A DNA stretch of 40,634 nt from Campylobacteraceae bacterium (GTDB lineage: Bacteria; Campylobacterota; Campylobacteria; Campylobacterales; Sulfurovaceae), in contig JALWNT010000084.1 in NCBI GenBank assembly GCA_027080995.1, forward strand, positions 1 to 40,634, read 5' to 3'. Of the stretch, positions 8,048 through 15,857 are shown in pieces. Position numbers and translations under genes: made by a program. The notes beneath the pieces were generated by a model. It was not told the DNA's origin, ran no database searches, and saw nothing but the letters and a program-made list of their open reading frames with translations. How positions within the stretch are numbered: position 1 is the first letter of the stretch; each line of letters opens with the position of its first letter.

Positions 8048-9388
8048 ATGGCCGAGATCAAGCGTATCCTCATCGCCAACCGGGGAGAGATCGCCCTGCG
8101 GGCGATCCGGACCATCAAGGAGATGGGCAAAGAGGCCGTCGCGGTCTACTCCACCGCCGACAAAGACGCCGCTTATCTCAAGCTGGCCGACGCCGCCATC
8201 TGCATCGGCGGCCCCAAGGCCCACGAGAGCTATCTGAATATCCCCGCCATCATCTCCGCGGCGGAGCTGGCGGAGTGTGACGCGGTCTTCCCCGGCTACG
8301 GCTTTTTGAGCGAAAACCAGAACTTCGTCGAGATCTGCGGCCACCACGGCCTCAAATTCATCGGCCCCGGGGTGGAGGTCATGCAGATGATGGCCGACAA
8401 ATCCAAGGCCAAGCAGGTGATGGCCGAAGCGGGGGTACCGACGATCCCCGGCAGCGACGGAGCCGTCCCCGACGCCGAGACCGCCAAGAAACTGGCCAAG
8501 GAGATCGGCTATCCCGTCATCCTCAAAGCCGCCGCCGGCGGCGGAGGCCGGGGGATGCGGGTCGTGGAGGACGAGAGCTACATCGAAAACGCCTTTCTCG
8601 CCTGCGAAGCTGAGGCGGTGGGCGCCTTCGCCGACGGGACGCTCTATATGGAGAAGTTCATCGAAGCTCCCCGCCACGTGGAGGTGCAGGTGATGGGGGA
8701 CAGCCACGGCCACGCCATCCACATCGGCGAGCGGGACTGCTCGATGCAGCGACGCCATCAGAAGCTGATCGAGGAATCCCCCGCCCTGGTTCTCGACGAA
8801 GCGCGACGCCGGGAGTTGCACGAAGCGGCGGTGCGGGCGACGAAACATATCGGCTACGAGGGGGCGGGGACCTTCGAATTCCTCGTGGACAAGCACAAGA
8901 ACTTCTACTTCATGGAGATGAATACCCGGTTGCAGGTCGAGCACTGCGTCAGTGAAATGGTCAGCGGCATCGACATTATCGAGTGGATGATCCGAGTCGC
9001 CGAAGGGGAGGCTCTCCCCTCCCAGGAAGCGATCACCCTCAAAGGCCACGCCATCGAGTGCCGGATCACCGCCGAGGATCCCGTCAGTTTCCTCCCCAGC
9101 CCCGGCAAAATCCAGAAGTGGATCGCTCCGGGTGGCAAAGATGTCCGCATCGACACCCACGCCTACTGCAACTATATCATCCCCACCCACTACGACTCGA
9201 TGATCGGCAAACTGATCGTCTGGGGCGAAAACCGCGACCGCGCCATCGCCAAAATGCGCCGAGCGCTGGACGAGTTCGAGGTCGGCGGCGTGCGCACCGT
9301 CATCGAGTTCCACCGCAAAATGATGCGCAATCCCGACTTCATCTCCAACAATTTCGACACCAAGTATCTGGAAGATTACAAAGGGTAG
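8048..9388 (+). CDS. accC: Biotin carboxylase of acetyl-CoA carboxylase
   Basis: A 446-residue biotin carboxylase, the ATP-grasp subunit that carboxylates the biotin on AccB. Domains in order: N-terminal (ILIANRGEIALRAIRTIKEMG), ATP-grasp with the glycine-rich loop GGGGRGMR, and the C-terminal domain with MEMNTRLQVEHCVSE, the catalytic core of the family. Length matches E. coli AccC (449). It has zero spacing from accB. Three bases after its stop comes a HEPN/MNT fusion gene, an unusual passenger for this operon. Confidence 0.97.
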   Translation: MAEIKRILIANRGEIALRAIRTIKEMGKEAVAVYSTADKDAAYLKLADAAICIGGPKAHESYLNIPAIISAAELAECDAVFPGYGFLSENQNFVEICGHHGLKFIGPGVEVMQMMADKSKAKQVMAEAGVPTIPGSDGAVPDAETAKKLAKEIGYPVILKAAAGGGGRGMRVVEDESYIENAFLACEAEAVGAFADGTLYMEKFIEAPRHVEVQVMGDSHGHAIHIGERDCSMQRRHQKLIEESPALVLDEARRRELHEAAVRATKHIGYEGAGTFEFLVDKHKNFYFMEMNTRLQVEHCVSEMVSGIDIIEWMIRVAEGEALPSQEAITLKGHAIECRITAEDPVSFLPSPGKIQKWIAPGGKDVRIDTHAYCNYIIPTHYDSMIGKLIVWGENRDRAIAKMRRALDEFEVGGVRTVIEFHRKMMRNPDFISNNFDTKYLEDYKG

Positions 9389-9391
9389 CCG

Positions 9392-10093
9392 ATGACGCGC
9401 ACCCAAATTATTCGACAGGTCAAAGCGATCATTCTGAAATATTGTCGACCTGAGCGGATCTATCTCTTCGGTTCGAGGGCAACGGATGAAGCGAAGCCCA
9501 CCAGTGATCTCGATATCGCATTCGACGATCCCGAATGCAAAGCACTCGGAAGGATCAGAGAAGAGGTGGAGCGTCTTGATACCCTGCTGAAAATCGACGT
9601 GATCAACCTCTCAAGAGTCGAAGATCGTTTCCGCAATCGGGTTCTTAGCACCGGGAAGGTGCTTTATAGCGCGACGAAACGGTTGCGTGCCGAGGATGGA
9701 CTCTACAGTTTCGAAAAAGCCCTGGAACGCTTTGGGGAAACCTTGGTGAAGAAAGAGGGATTGGAACAGGAAGGATTCGGAGATCTTTATCTGGATCTTC
9801 TGGTCAAACGTTTTGAGTTTACCTATGAGACGGCCTGGAAAGCGCTCAAACGCTATCTGGATTATCTGGGACTGGAGGCCTCCAGCCCCAGAGCGGTCTT
9901 TCGTGAAGCCTATGCCCAGGGGATACTGAAGGATGAATCGGTCTGGCTTGATATGATTGAGATGCGAAACCTCTCCTCCCACGTCTATGATGAAGAGGAG
10001 ATTGCTATCATGATCGACGAAGCGGAACGTTTTTGCGCTGCTTTTTCGGAATTGAAACACCATCTGGAAAAAGAGCTCAAAGGAGAGAAATGA
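9392..10093 (+). CDS. Fused MNT nucleotidyltransferase-HEPN protein (MntA-HepT-like)
   Basis: A 233-residue two-domain protein. Residues 1-95 are a minimal nucleotidyltransferase with the pol-beta signature G27-S28-x10-D39-x-D41 ([19 protein letters not shown]). Residues about 100-230 are an all-helical HI0074/HEPN-type domain ending in R192-x4-H197-x-Y199 (RNLSSHVY), the RX4HXY motif of HepT toxins. In known HepT/MntA pairs, encoded by two genes, MntA AMPylates the motif Tyr to silence the HepT RNase. Here toxin and antitoxin would be one chain. AAAGGG lies six bases before ATG 9392. It follows accC by three bases and overlaps the next gene by ATGA. The function as a toxin-antitoxin is inference; all key residues are present. 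Confidence 0.8.
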   Translation: MTRTQIIRQVKAIILKYCRPERIYLFGSRATDEAKPTSDLDIAFDDPECKALGRIREEVERLDTLLKIDVINLSRVEDRFRNRVLSTGKVLYSATKRLRAEDGLYSFEKALERFGETLVKKEGLEQEGFGDLYLDLLVKRFEFTYETAWKALKRYLDYLGLEASSPRAVFREAYAQGILKDESVWLDMIEMRNLSSHVYDEEEIAIMIDEAERFCAAFSELKHHLEKELKGEK

Positions 10094-11145
10094 AAATTCT
10101 CGTCACCGGCACCGCCGGCTTCATCGGCTTTCATCTGGCCAAACGTCTGTTGGAACGGGGTGATGAGGTGGTCGGGCTGGACAACATCAACGATTACTAC
10201 GACGTTCGGGTCAAATACGGCCGACTGCGTGAAACGGGCATCGAAGGGGATGAAGCGATCGAATACGCCAAGCCTGTTCAGAGCGGCAAATACGGGAATT
10301 ATCGTTTCGTCAAACTCAATCTGGAAGACCGCGCCGCCGTCGACGAGCTTTTCGAGCAGGAAAAGTTCGACGCGGTCTGCAACCTGGCCGCCCAGGCGGG
10401 GGTGCGCTACAGCCTGGTCAATCCCCACGCCTACGTCGACAGCAACATCGTCGGCTTCGTCAATATCCTTGAGGGGTGTCGCCACCACAGTGTGGGCCAT
10501 CTGGCCTACGCCAGCAGCTCCAGCGTCTACGGCCTGAATGAGACGATGCCTTTCAGCACCCACGACAACGTCGACCACCCCATCAGCCTCTATGCCGCCA
10601 GCAAAAAGTCCAACGAATTAATGGCCCATACTTACAGTCACCTTTACGGCCTGCCGACGACGGGCTTGCGTTTCTTCACCGTCTACGGCCCCTGGGGGCG
10701 GCCCGATATGGCGCTTTTTCTCTTCACCAAAGCGATCCTGGAAGATCGTCCCATCGACGTCTACAACTACGGAGATATGAGACGGGACTTCACCTACATC
10801 GACGACATCGTGGAAGGATTGGTGCGGGTCATCGACCGCCCGCCCAAAGGCAACCCGAACTGGAGCGGCAAACACCCCGATCCGGGCAGTTCCAGAGCCC
10901 CCTACAAGATCTACAACATCGGCAACAACAATCCCGTCAAACTGATGGATTTCATCACCGCCATCGAAAAGGCGATCGGCAAAGAGGCCAAGAAGAACCT
11001 TCTGCCCATCCAGCCCGGAGACGTGCCGGCGACCTACGCCGATGTGAGTGATCTGATCCGAGATATGGGCTACAAGCCTCAAACACCGATCCGGGAGGGA
11101 ATCGAACGCTTTGTCGAGTGGTATCGCCATTTTTACAAGGTGTAG
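10090..11145 (+). CDS. UDP-glucuronate 4-epimerase-like NAD-dependent epimerase
   Basis: A 351-residue extended short-chain dehydrogenase with the NAD site GTAGFIG (residues 7-13) and catalytic Y168-x3-K172 (YAASK). The segment [15 protein letters not shown] and [17 protein letters not shown] are typical of CapI/LpsL-type UDP-glucuronate 4-epimerases, which make UDP-galacturonate for surface polysaccharide. Start ATG 10090 follows AAAGGAG and overlaps the stop of the HEPN/MNT gene in ATGA, so it is translationally coupled to it. GC-rich, like the core genome. It probably serves the glycan locus that begins 1.2 kb downstream. UDP-glucose or other 4-epimerase activity cannot be excluded. Confidence 0.85.
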   Translation: MKILVTGTAGFIGFHLAKRLLERGDEVVGLDNINDYYDVRVKYGRLRETGIEGDEAIEYAKPVQSGKYGNYRFVKLNLEDRAAVDELFEQEKFDAVCNLAAQAGVRYSLVNPHAYVDSNIVGFVNILEGCRHHSVGHLAYASSSSVYGLNETMPFSTHDNVDHPISLYAASKKSNELMAHTYSHLYGLPTTGLRFFTVYGPWGRPDMALFLFTKAILEDRPIDVYNYGDMRRDFTYIDDIVEGLVRVIDRPPKGNPNWSGKHPDPGSSRAPYKIYNIGNNNPVKLMDFITAIEKAIGKEAKKNLLPIQPGDVPATYADVSDLIRDMGYKPQTPIREGIERFVEWYRHFYKV

Positions 11146-11212
11146 GGATAAGAGAAGCCGGAAGAGAACCAATTTCTCGATTTTGTCAAAAACTTGAAGA
11201 GGAGAAAAGGTA

Positions 11213-11470
11213 ATGAAAAAGAGTTTGCTTGGAGTGTTTTTTCTGTTTGGAGTACTTTGCGCTTCTGTGGATATCAACAATGCCTCGGTCAAAGAATTGA
11301 GCAGTTTGAAAGGTATCGGAGAGACCAAAGCGAAACTGATCGTCAAATATCGTAAGACTCATTGTTTTACCAAAGCTGCAGATTTGATGCAGGTAAAAGG
11401 AATCGGCAAAGCAACTTTCAAAAAGAACAGGGGTGAAATCACGATCGGAAAATGTCGGCTGAAAAAGTGA
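11213..11470 (+). CDS. ComEA-like helix-hairpin-helix DNA-binding protein, exported
   Basis: An 85-residue protein with a signal peptide (MKKSLLGVFFLFGVLCAS) followed at once by a ComEA-type double helix-hairpin-helix domain: DINNASVKELSSLKGIGE and then LMQVKGIGKATFKKN, both with the GIG turns that contact DNA backbone. In competent bacteria periplasmic ComEA binds incoming DNA and draws it through the outer membrane. Length is typical of Gram-negative ComEA (80-110). AGGAG lies upstream of ATG 11213. No other competence gene is nearby, so natural transformation is only suggested. Confidence 0.85.
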   Translation: MKKSLLGVFFLFGVLCASVDINNASVKELSSLKGIGETKAKLIVKYRKTHCFTKAADLMQVKGIGKATFKKNRGEITIGKCRLKK

Positions 11471-11488
11471 TACGACTCTTTGGATAAA

Positions 11489-11809
11489 ATGGATAGAGCC
11501 ATGGAAAAAGAAGAGGGACAAAAGATACGGCTTAGCCGGGAAGAGCTTGCGACATTGAAGCGGAGCCTGGAAGAGCTTACCGATGACTATGCTCTCTATC
11601 TGTTTGGAAGCCGTACGGATCCCGAGAAGCGTGGAGGAGATATCGATATTCTAGTGATCTCGCAAAAATTGAATCGGCGGGATCTTCGAAAGGTGCGTAT
11701 CGATTTTTTTGAGAAGTTCGGTGAACAGAAGCTCGACATTGTTCTGGATGATGGAAGTCTCTCCTCTCCTTTTGTACGGCATATTATTGGCAAGGCAGTT
11801 TCTCTGTGA
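11489..11809 (+). CDS. MNT-type nucleotidyltransferase (MntA antitoxin-like)
   Basis: A 106-residue minimal nucleotidyltransferase with LFGSRTDPEKRGGDIDIL, i.e. G40-S41-x9-D51-x-D53, and a later LDIVLDD that supplies the third acidic residue. It overlaps the HEPN partner in GTGA (11806-11809). Such pairs are HepT/MntA toxin-antitoxins, in which MntA AMPylates the toxin. The start is uncertain: ATG 11489 was chosen; TTG 11480 and ATG 11501 are alternatives and none has a strong ribosome site. Confidence 0.75.
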   Translation: MDRAMEKEEGQKIRLSREELATLKRSLEELTDDYALYLFGSRTDPEKRGGDIDILVISQKLNRRDLRKVRIDFFEKFGEQKLDIVLDDGSLSSPFVRHIIGKAVSL

Positions 11810-12252
11810 CAATCGAAAAACTGATTGAAGACAGAAATCTACTGGAAAAGCAGCGATTCTGGATACGTATTTCTTATGAGGAGTGTCTGAAGATTGGAAT
11901 CAAAAAGAATTATTCTATTGAAGAGTTCGGGATGTTTGAAATTCTCTGCAGCCGCTACAGCCGAGGAATCGATTTTCTTATACGAAAAATTTTTCGAACT
12001 CTAAATGAATATGAGTTCGAAAATCAGGGGACATTGATAGATGTGGTCAATCATGCGCACAAGCGGGGGCTTTTCGAAAACATTCAGACTTTGAGACTGA
12101 TGAAAGATGTAAGGAATACTATCGTTCACGAATATATCGAAGAGGCTTTGACAGAAGTGTTCCAAGAAGTTCTCGAGTATACCGGGGTTCTGTTGACTAT
12201 CATAGACAACACCCTATGTCATATTGAGAAACTTGAAAATGAAACTATATAG
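11806..12252 (+). CDS. HEPN-domain protein (HepT toxin-like)
   Basis: A 148-residue all-helical HEPN protein with the motif R103-x4-H108-x-Y110 (RNTIVHEY), which forms the RNase site and carries the Tyr that MntA modifies. The start is GTG 11806, embedded in the GTGA overlap with the nucleotidyltransferase, so the two are coupled. The pair is AT-richer than the flanking epimerase gene, consistent with acquisition. It is the second HEPN/MNT module within 2.9 kb, but the two HEPN domains differ in sequence type (HI0074-like versus HepT-like). Confidence 0.75.
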   Translation: MTIEKLIEDRNLLEKQRFWIRISYEECLKIGIKKNYSIEEFGMFEILCSRYSRGIDFLIRKIFRTLNEYEFENQGTLIDVVNHAHKRGLFENIQTLRLMKDVRNTIVHEYIEEALTEVFQEVLEYTGVLLTIIDNTLCHIEKLENETI

Positions 12253-12287
12253 TAGGCTTTTTTTATCGTATATTTCACTTCGATTAA

Positions 12288-12362
12288 GCTCAATGGGAGC
12301 GTGAGGAGTTTCTCGCAGAGTTGGAGGAAAAATTGATTCAGAACAAGAGAGAAAAGGTATAG
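12288..12362 (+). pseudogene. Possible C-terminal coding remnant
   Basis: Between the HEPN gene and the dehydrogenase, an open stretch without a start codon encodes a charged, helix-forming peptide (begins AQWEREEFLAELEEKL) and stops at TAG 12360-12362. It reads like the tail of a small protein whose front is lost. It may also be chance. The ribosome site for the next gene (AAAAGG, 12352-12357) lies inside it. Confidence 0.25.
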
Positions 12363-12363
12363 G

Positions 12364-12972
12364 ATGGCCAAAATCAAAACAGAGAATACAAAATTGGCCG
12401 TTATCGGCCTCGGCTACGTCGGCCTCCCCCTGGCCCATGCTTTCAGCTTCCGATACCCGGTCGTCGGCTTCGACATCGCTCAGTGGCGCATCAACGAACT
12501 GCAACAAGGACACGACCGGACCCTGGAGCTCAGTGACGAACAGGTCAAAGAAGCCATCGATAACGGAATGCTTTTTACCAACGAGCTGGATGATATAAAA
12601 GAATGTAACGTCTACATCGTCACCGTCCCCACCCCCATCGACGAGCATAAGACCCCGGACCTCACTCCGCTCAAAAAGGCCAGCGAATCGATCGGCAAAG
12701 TTCTCAAAGCCGGCGACATCGTCATCTACGAATCCACCGTCTATCCCGGAGCCACCGAAGAGGTCTGCATCCCCATCCTCGAAAAGGTCAGCGGCCTCAA
12801 ATACATCTCAACCGAAAACAACTCAACACTCAACACTCAAAATTACGACGCCATCGTCCTCGCCGTGGCCCACAACGAATTCAAAGCAATGGATCTGAAC
12901 GCTTCCGAGGATACGGTGGTTTTCGATATCAAAGGGATTTTGAACAAAGACGCCGTAGATGGGAGATTGTGA
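12364..12972 (+). pseudogene. Internally deleted UDP-sugar 6-dehydrogenase (WecC/WbpA/TviB family)
   Basis: The open frame encodes 202 residues, while family members have about 420-430. Residues 1-147 are the intact N-terminal NAD domain (VIGLGYVGLPLAHAFS; TVPTPID; ESTVYPGATEE). From about residue 161 the sequence jumps to the very end of the family (YDAIVLAVAHNEF ... VDGRL). The middle, including the substrate-binding domain and the catalytic Cys motif (GGHCIGVDPYY in relatives), is gone. The junction (12809-12843) is a heptamer repeat encoding STENNSTLNTQN. The frame is kept, but dehydrogenase activity should be lost. It sits directly before wecB, where an intact partner would make UDP-ManNAcA from UDP-ManNAc. 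Confidence 0.85.
12809..12843. repeat. Period-7 repeat at the dehydrogenase deletion junction
   Basis: Heptamers CAACCGA, AAACAAC, TCAACAC, TCAACAC, TCAAAAT follow each other without gaps, exactly between the N-terminal and C-terminal remnants of the dehydrogenase. Confidence 0.75.
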
Positions 12973-12975
12973 TAC

Positions 12976-14124
12976 TTGAAGACAGTGTTGATTGTATTTG
13001 GAACGCGTCCGGAAGCCATAAAGATGGCTCCACTCGTGAAAGAATTTGAAAAATATCGAGATTTCTTTAAAATCAAAGTCTGTATCACTGCCCAGCATCG
13101 TCAAATGCTCGATCAGGTTCTGAAACTTTTCGCCATTGAGCCGGATTATGATCTCGATCTGATGCGTCCGGATCAGGATCTATACGAGCTCACCGAAAAA
13201 ATTCTTCGGGGCCTGAAAAAAATCCTTGATATGGATCGGCCGGATATCGTTTTGGTCCATGGCGATACTACTACCTCATTTGTCACGTCGCTGGCGGCGT
13301 ACTATCAGAAAATTAAAGTAGGACACGTGGAAGCGGGATTGAGAACCGGCAATCTGTATGCACCCTGGCCCGAGGAGGCAAATCGCAGAATGACCGGCAT
13401 TTTGGCAAATTTTCACTTCGCGCCGACGGAAAAGGCCAAAGAGAATCTACTTCGTGAAAATGTGGGAGAAAACAAAATTGTCGTTACCGGAAACACTGTA
13501 ATCGACGCGCTCTTTTGGGTGCTCACCAAAATCAAAAGCAGTGCCGAAGTAGAAAACAGAATCGTTCGCTCAATCGAGACTTCCATCGACGATCCGAGAT
13601 TTAACATCAGACAGTCGAAGTTTCTTTTGGTCACCGGACATCGTAGAGAGAATTTCGGAGAAGCTTTTCGACAGATCTGCAAAGCCCTCCAAACGATAGC
13701 GCGGAAAAATCCGAATCTGCATATTATCTATCCGGTTCATCTCAATCCCAATATCAGACGACCGGTTTACGAGATCCTCTCCGGAATCGAAAACGTACAC
13801 CTTATAGAGCCTTTGGATTATGAAGTTTTTGTCTATCTGATGGATCGTGCCGCATTCATTCTTACCGACAGCGGGGGGATCCAGGAGGAGGCTCCTGGCA
13901 TTGGCAAACCGGTTCTGGTGTTCCGAAAAAATACGGAACGGCCGGAGGCGATAGAGGCAGGGGCGGTAAAGCTTGTAGGTACCAATAGCGAAAGAATTGT
14001 TCAGGAAGTTCAAAAACTTCTTGAAGATCCGACGACTCTTTCGTCAATGTCCCATGCTCACAATCCCTACGGTAACGGCGAAGCGAGCCGACGAATCGTA
14101 CAGTTTCTGAAGGATAATTTATGA
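12976..14124 (+). CDS. wecB: UDP-N-acetylglucosamine 2-epimerase (non-hydrolysing)
   Basis: A 382-residue cytosolic enzyme interconverting UDP-GlcNAc and UDP-ManNAc. It shows the family start ([15 protein letters not shown]) and the active-site segments [23 protein letters not shown] and TGHRREN, plus [10 protein letters not shown] near the C-terminus. The start is TTG 12976, three bases after the stop of the deleted dehydrogenase; it gives the conserved [13 protein letters not shown] beginning. Base composition is intermediate between the GC-rich left side and the AT-rich genes to the right. It overlaps the next gene by ATGA. With the dehydrogenase broken, UDP-ManNAc itself may be the sugar donor. 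Confidence 0.93.
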   Translation: MKTVLIVFGTRPEAIKMAPLVKEFEKYRDFFKIKVCITAQHRQMLDQVLKLFAIEPDYDLDLMRPDQDLYELTEKILRGLKKILDMDRPDIVLVHGDTTTSFVTSLAAYYQKIKVGHVEAGLRTGNLYAPWPEEANRRMTGILANFHFAPTEKAKENLLRENVGENKIVVTGNTVIDALFWVLTKIKSSAEVENRIVRSIETSIDDPRFNIRQSKFLLVTGHRRENFGEAFRQICKALQTIARKNPNLHIIYPVHLNPNIRRPVYEILSGIENVHLIEPLDYEVFVYLMDRAAFILTDSGGIQEEAPGIGKPVLVFRKNTERPEAIEAGAVKLVGTNSERIVQEVQKLLEDPTTLSSMSHAHNPYGNGEASRRIVQFLKDNL

Positions 14125-15857
14125 AGCAGCAGCTTTTCAGACTCTACGGCTTTGTTCGCTCCTTTTGCCATCCGCACGAGTTATTTGCCGCCTGGAAAAG
14201 CATTTTCGATGAACGTGTATACGACAACGATAGCCATTTGCAAATAGCTGCTGATTGGCTTTTGTATATGCAAAACGAAGATGGAGGCTATAGCCGAAAA
14301 TTCAGTTTTATAACGGGGAGAGATAAAAGTTATATAGAAACGACAGGATACATCGTTCCAACACTGTTGCAGTTACCGCAAGAAAAATACAAAAATTCCG
14401 CTCTTGAAGCTGGTGAATGGCTGCTAAAGATACAAAATAGAGATGGAAGTTTTAGTGAGATAGACAATAATCAACCCTTTGTTTTTGATACGGGACAGGT
14501 TTTGTTAGGATTGAATGCTTTGTACCTTTATACGCAAGATCAGAGGTATAAACAAGCACTGATAAAAGCGGCGCATTGGCTTGTGGAGGTACAAGAGGAG
14601 GATGGAAGCTGGCAGCGGTTTGCTTACAATCGTCAAAAGCACACCTACTATTCACGTGTAGCATACGCTTTGTATGAAGCCGGTGAGTTGAGTGAGATAG
14701 AGATCTTTAAGCAAAACGCGCTAAAAAACGTAGAGTGGGTCATATCCAATCAACTTCCAAACGGTTTTTTCCGATATGCGTCTTTTTTAGAAACGGCACC
14801 TCCTTTTTTACATACTATCGTCTATGTACTCGAAGGACTTCTTGATATCTACAATAAAACAAAAGAGGAAAAAGTACTTGATGCCGTGTTGAAAAACGCG
14901 ACGAAGCTAAAAGAGGCGGGGGTGCAAAGAGACTTCATCTTATGCTCCCAATACGATGAAACATTTGACTGTGTCAATAAGGAACGTTGCATCACCGGTT
15001 TGGCGCAATGGGCAGGTGTGGCTCTTCGACTCTATGGACTTACAAACGACGAATCGTTCTTGCAGAGTGCTTCGACCACGCTTTTTTATCTCAAAGCAAA
15101 ACAGATAAGGTCTTCATCAATGCAGGGAGGTTTTAGTGCGAGTATTCCGTTTTGGGGACGCTATGGAGGGTTTGATTTTGTCAATTGGAGTAACAAATTC
15201 TTTATAGATGCCCTTTTGCTTTATAATAAAATCGGGCTTTCCAAAACGAAAGAGCAGGAATATTATGTCGCTTCCTCCTTCGGTATAGGACAAAAGGCGG
15301 TAACGGACACGATAAGCGTAATGGATGCGAAGTATCTCACTTGTGTGAAAAGATATCTAACGGATAAAGAGCAGACGGTGTTGGATGTTGGATGCGGCAA
15401 AGGGGTGATCATAAACGAGCTTGCCAAAGAGTATGAAAAGAGCCGTTTTTTTGGAGTCGATCCCGTTTTTGAAAGTGGAAATATCCAAAGAGGAAGCGTG
15501 TACTCTATCGATGGAGAATACGATATCGTGATGAGTTTCGAGGTTTTGCAGCATACCTATGTCGATGAGGCTTTGCGTTCGATCTACAAGGCATTAAAAC
15601 CAAAAGGGAAAATTTTCATAGGAGAGAGAAACCCCGTCTCGGTGCTTGGTCTGTTGAAGCCTTTTTACGAACTTGGCGGGAAGTGGATGTATCCGTTTGA
15701 CAGTGCATTTAGGGAGCGATGGTATAGTAAAAGGGAGTGGGAGATCATACTCAAGCGCAATGGATTTAGGATAGAGAATATATGTTTTTTGGAAAATGAA
15801 AAGGGCAAAATTCCAAAAATGAACAGATACTTTTTCATAGTCGGAGAGAAGGTATAG
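14121..15857 (+). CDS. Alpha/alpha-toroid domain fused to SAM-dependent methyltransferase
   Basis: A 578-residue protein of two halves. Residues about 1-385 form a repeated helical domain with four spaced Q-x2-D/N-G-aromatic turns ([28 protein letters not shown]), the pattern of (alpha/alpha)6 toroids such as squalene-hopene cyclases and some glycan lyases/isomerases. Residues about 395-578 are a class I methyltransferase with the SAM motif VLDVGCGKG (from 420), a VDP acidic loop and MSFEVLQH. No membrane segment is seen. It probably modifies a sugar or lipid-linked intermediate, but the substrate is unknown. It overlaps wecB (4 bases) and asnB copy 2 (1 base). Clearly AT-richer than flanking DNA outside the insert. 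Confidence 0.7.
   Translation: MKQQLFRLYGFVRSFCHPHELFAAWKSIFDERVYDNDSHLQIAADWLLYMQNEDGGYSRKFSFITGRDKSYIETTGYIVPTLLQLPQEKYKNSALEAGEWLLKIQNRDGSFSEIDNNQPFVFDTGQVLLGLNALYLYTQDQRYKQALIKAAHWLVEVQEEDGSWQRFAYNRQKHTYYSRVAYALYEAGELSEIEIFKQNALKNVEWVISNQLPNGFFRYASFLETAPPFLHTIVYVLEGLLDIYNKTKEEKVLDAVLKNATKLKEAGVQRDFILCSQYDETFDCVNKERCITGLAQWAGVALRLYGLTNDESFLQSASTTLFYLKAKQIRSSSMQGGFSASIPFWGRYGGFDFVNWSNKFFIDALLLYNKIGLSKTKEQEYYVASSFGIGQKAVTDTISVMDAKYLTCVKRYLTDKEQTVLDVGCGKGVIINELAKEYEKSRFFGVDPVFESGNIQRGSVYSIDGEYDIVMSFEVLQHTYVDEALRSIYKALKPKGKIFIGERNPVSVLGLLKPFYELGGKWMYPFDSAFRERWYSKREWEIILKRNGFRIENICFLENEKGKIPKMNRYFFIVGEKV

Noticed and set aside
7619-9406. 595-codon minus-strand open frame across accB-accC
   Set aside because: Antisense shadow, rich in D, G, H and V; accB and accC are certain on the other strand.
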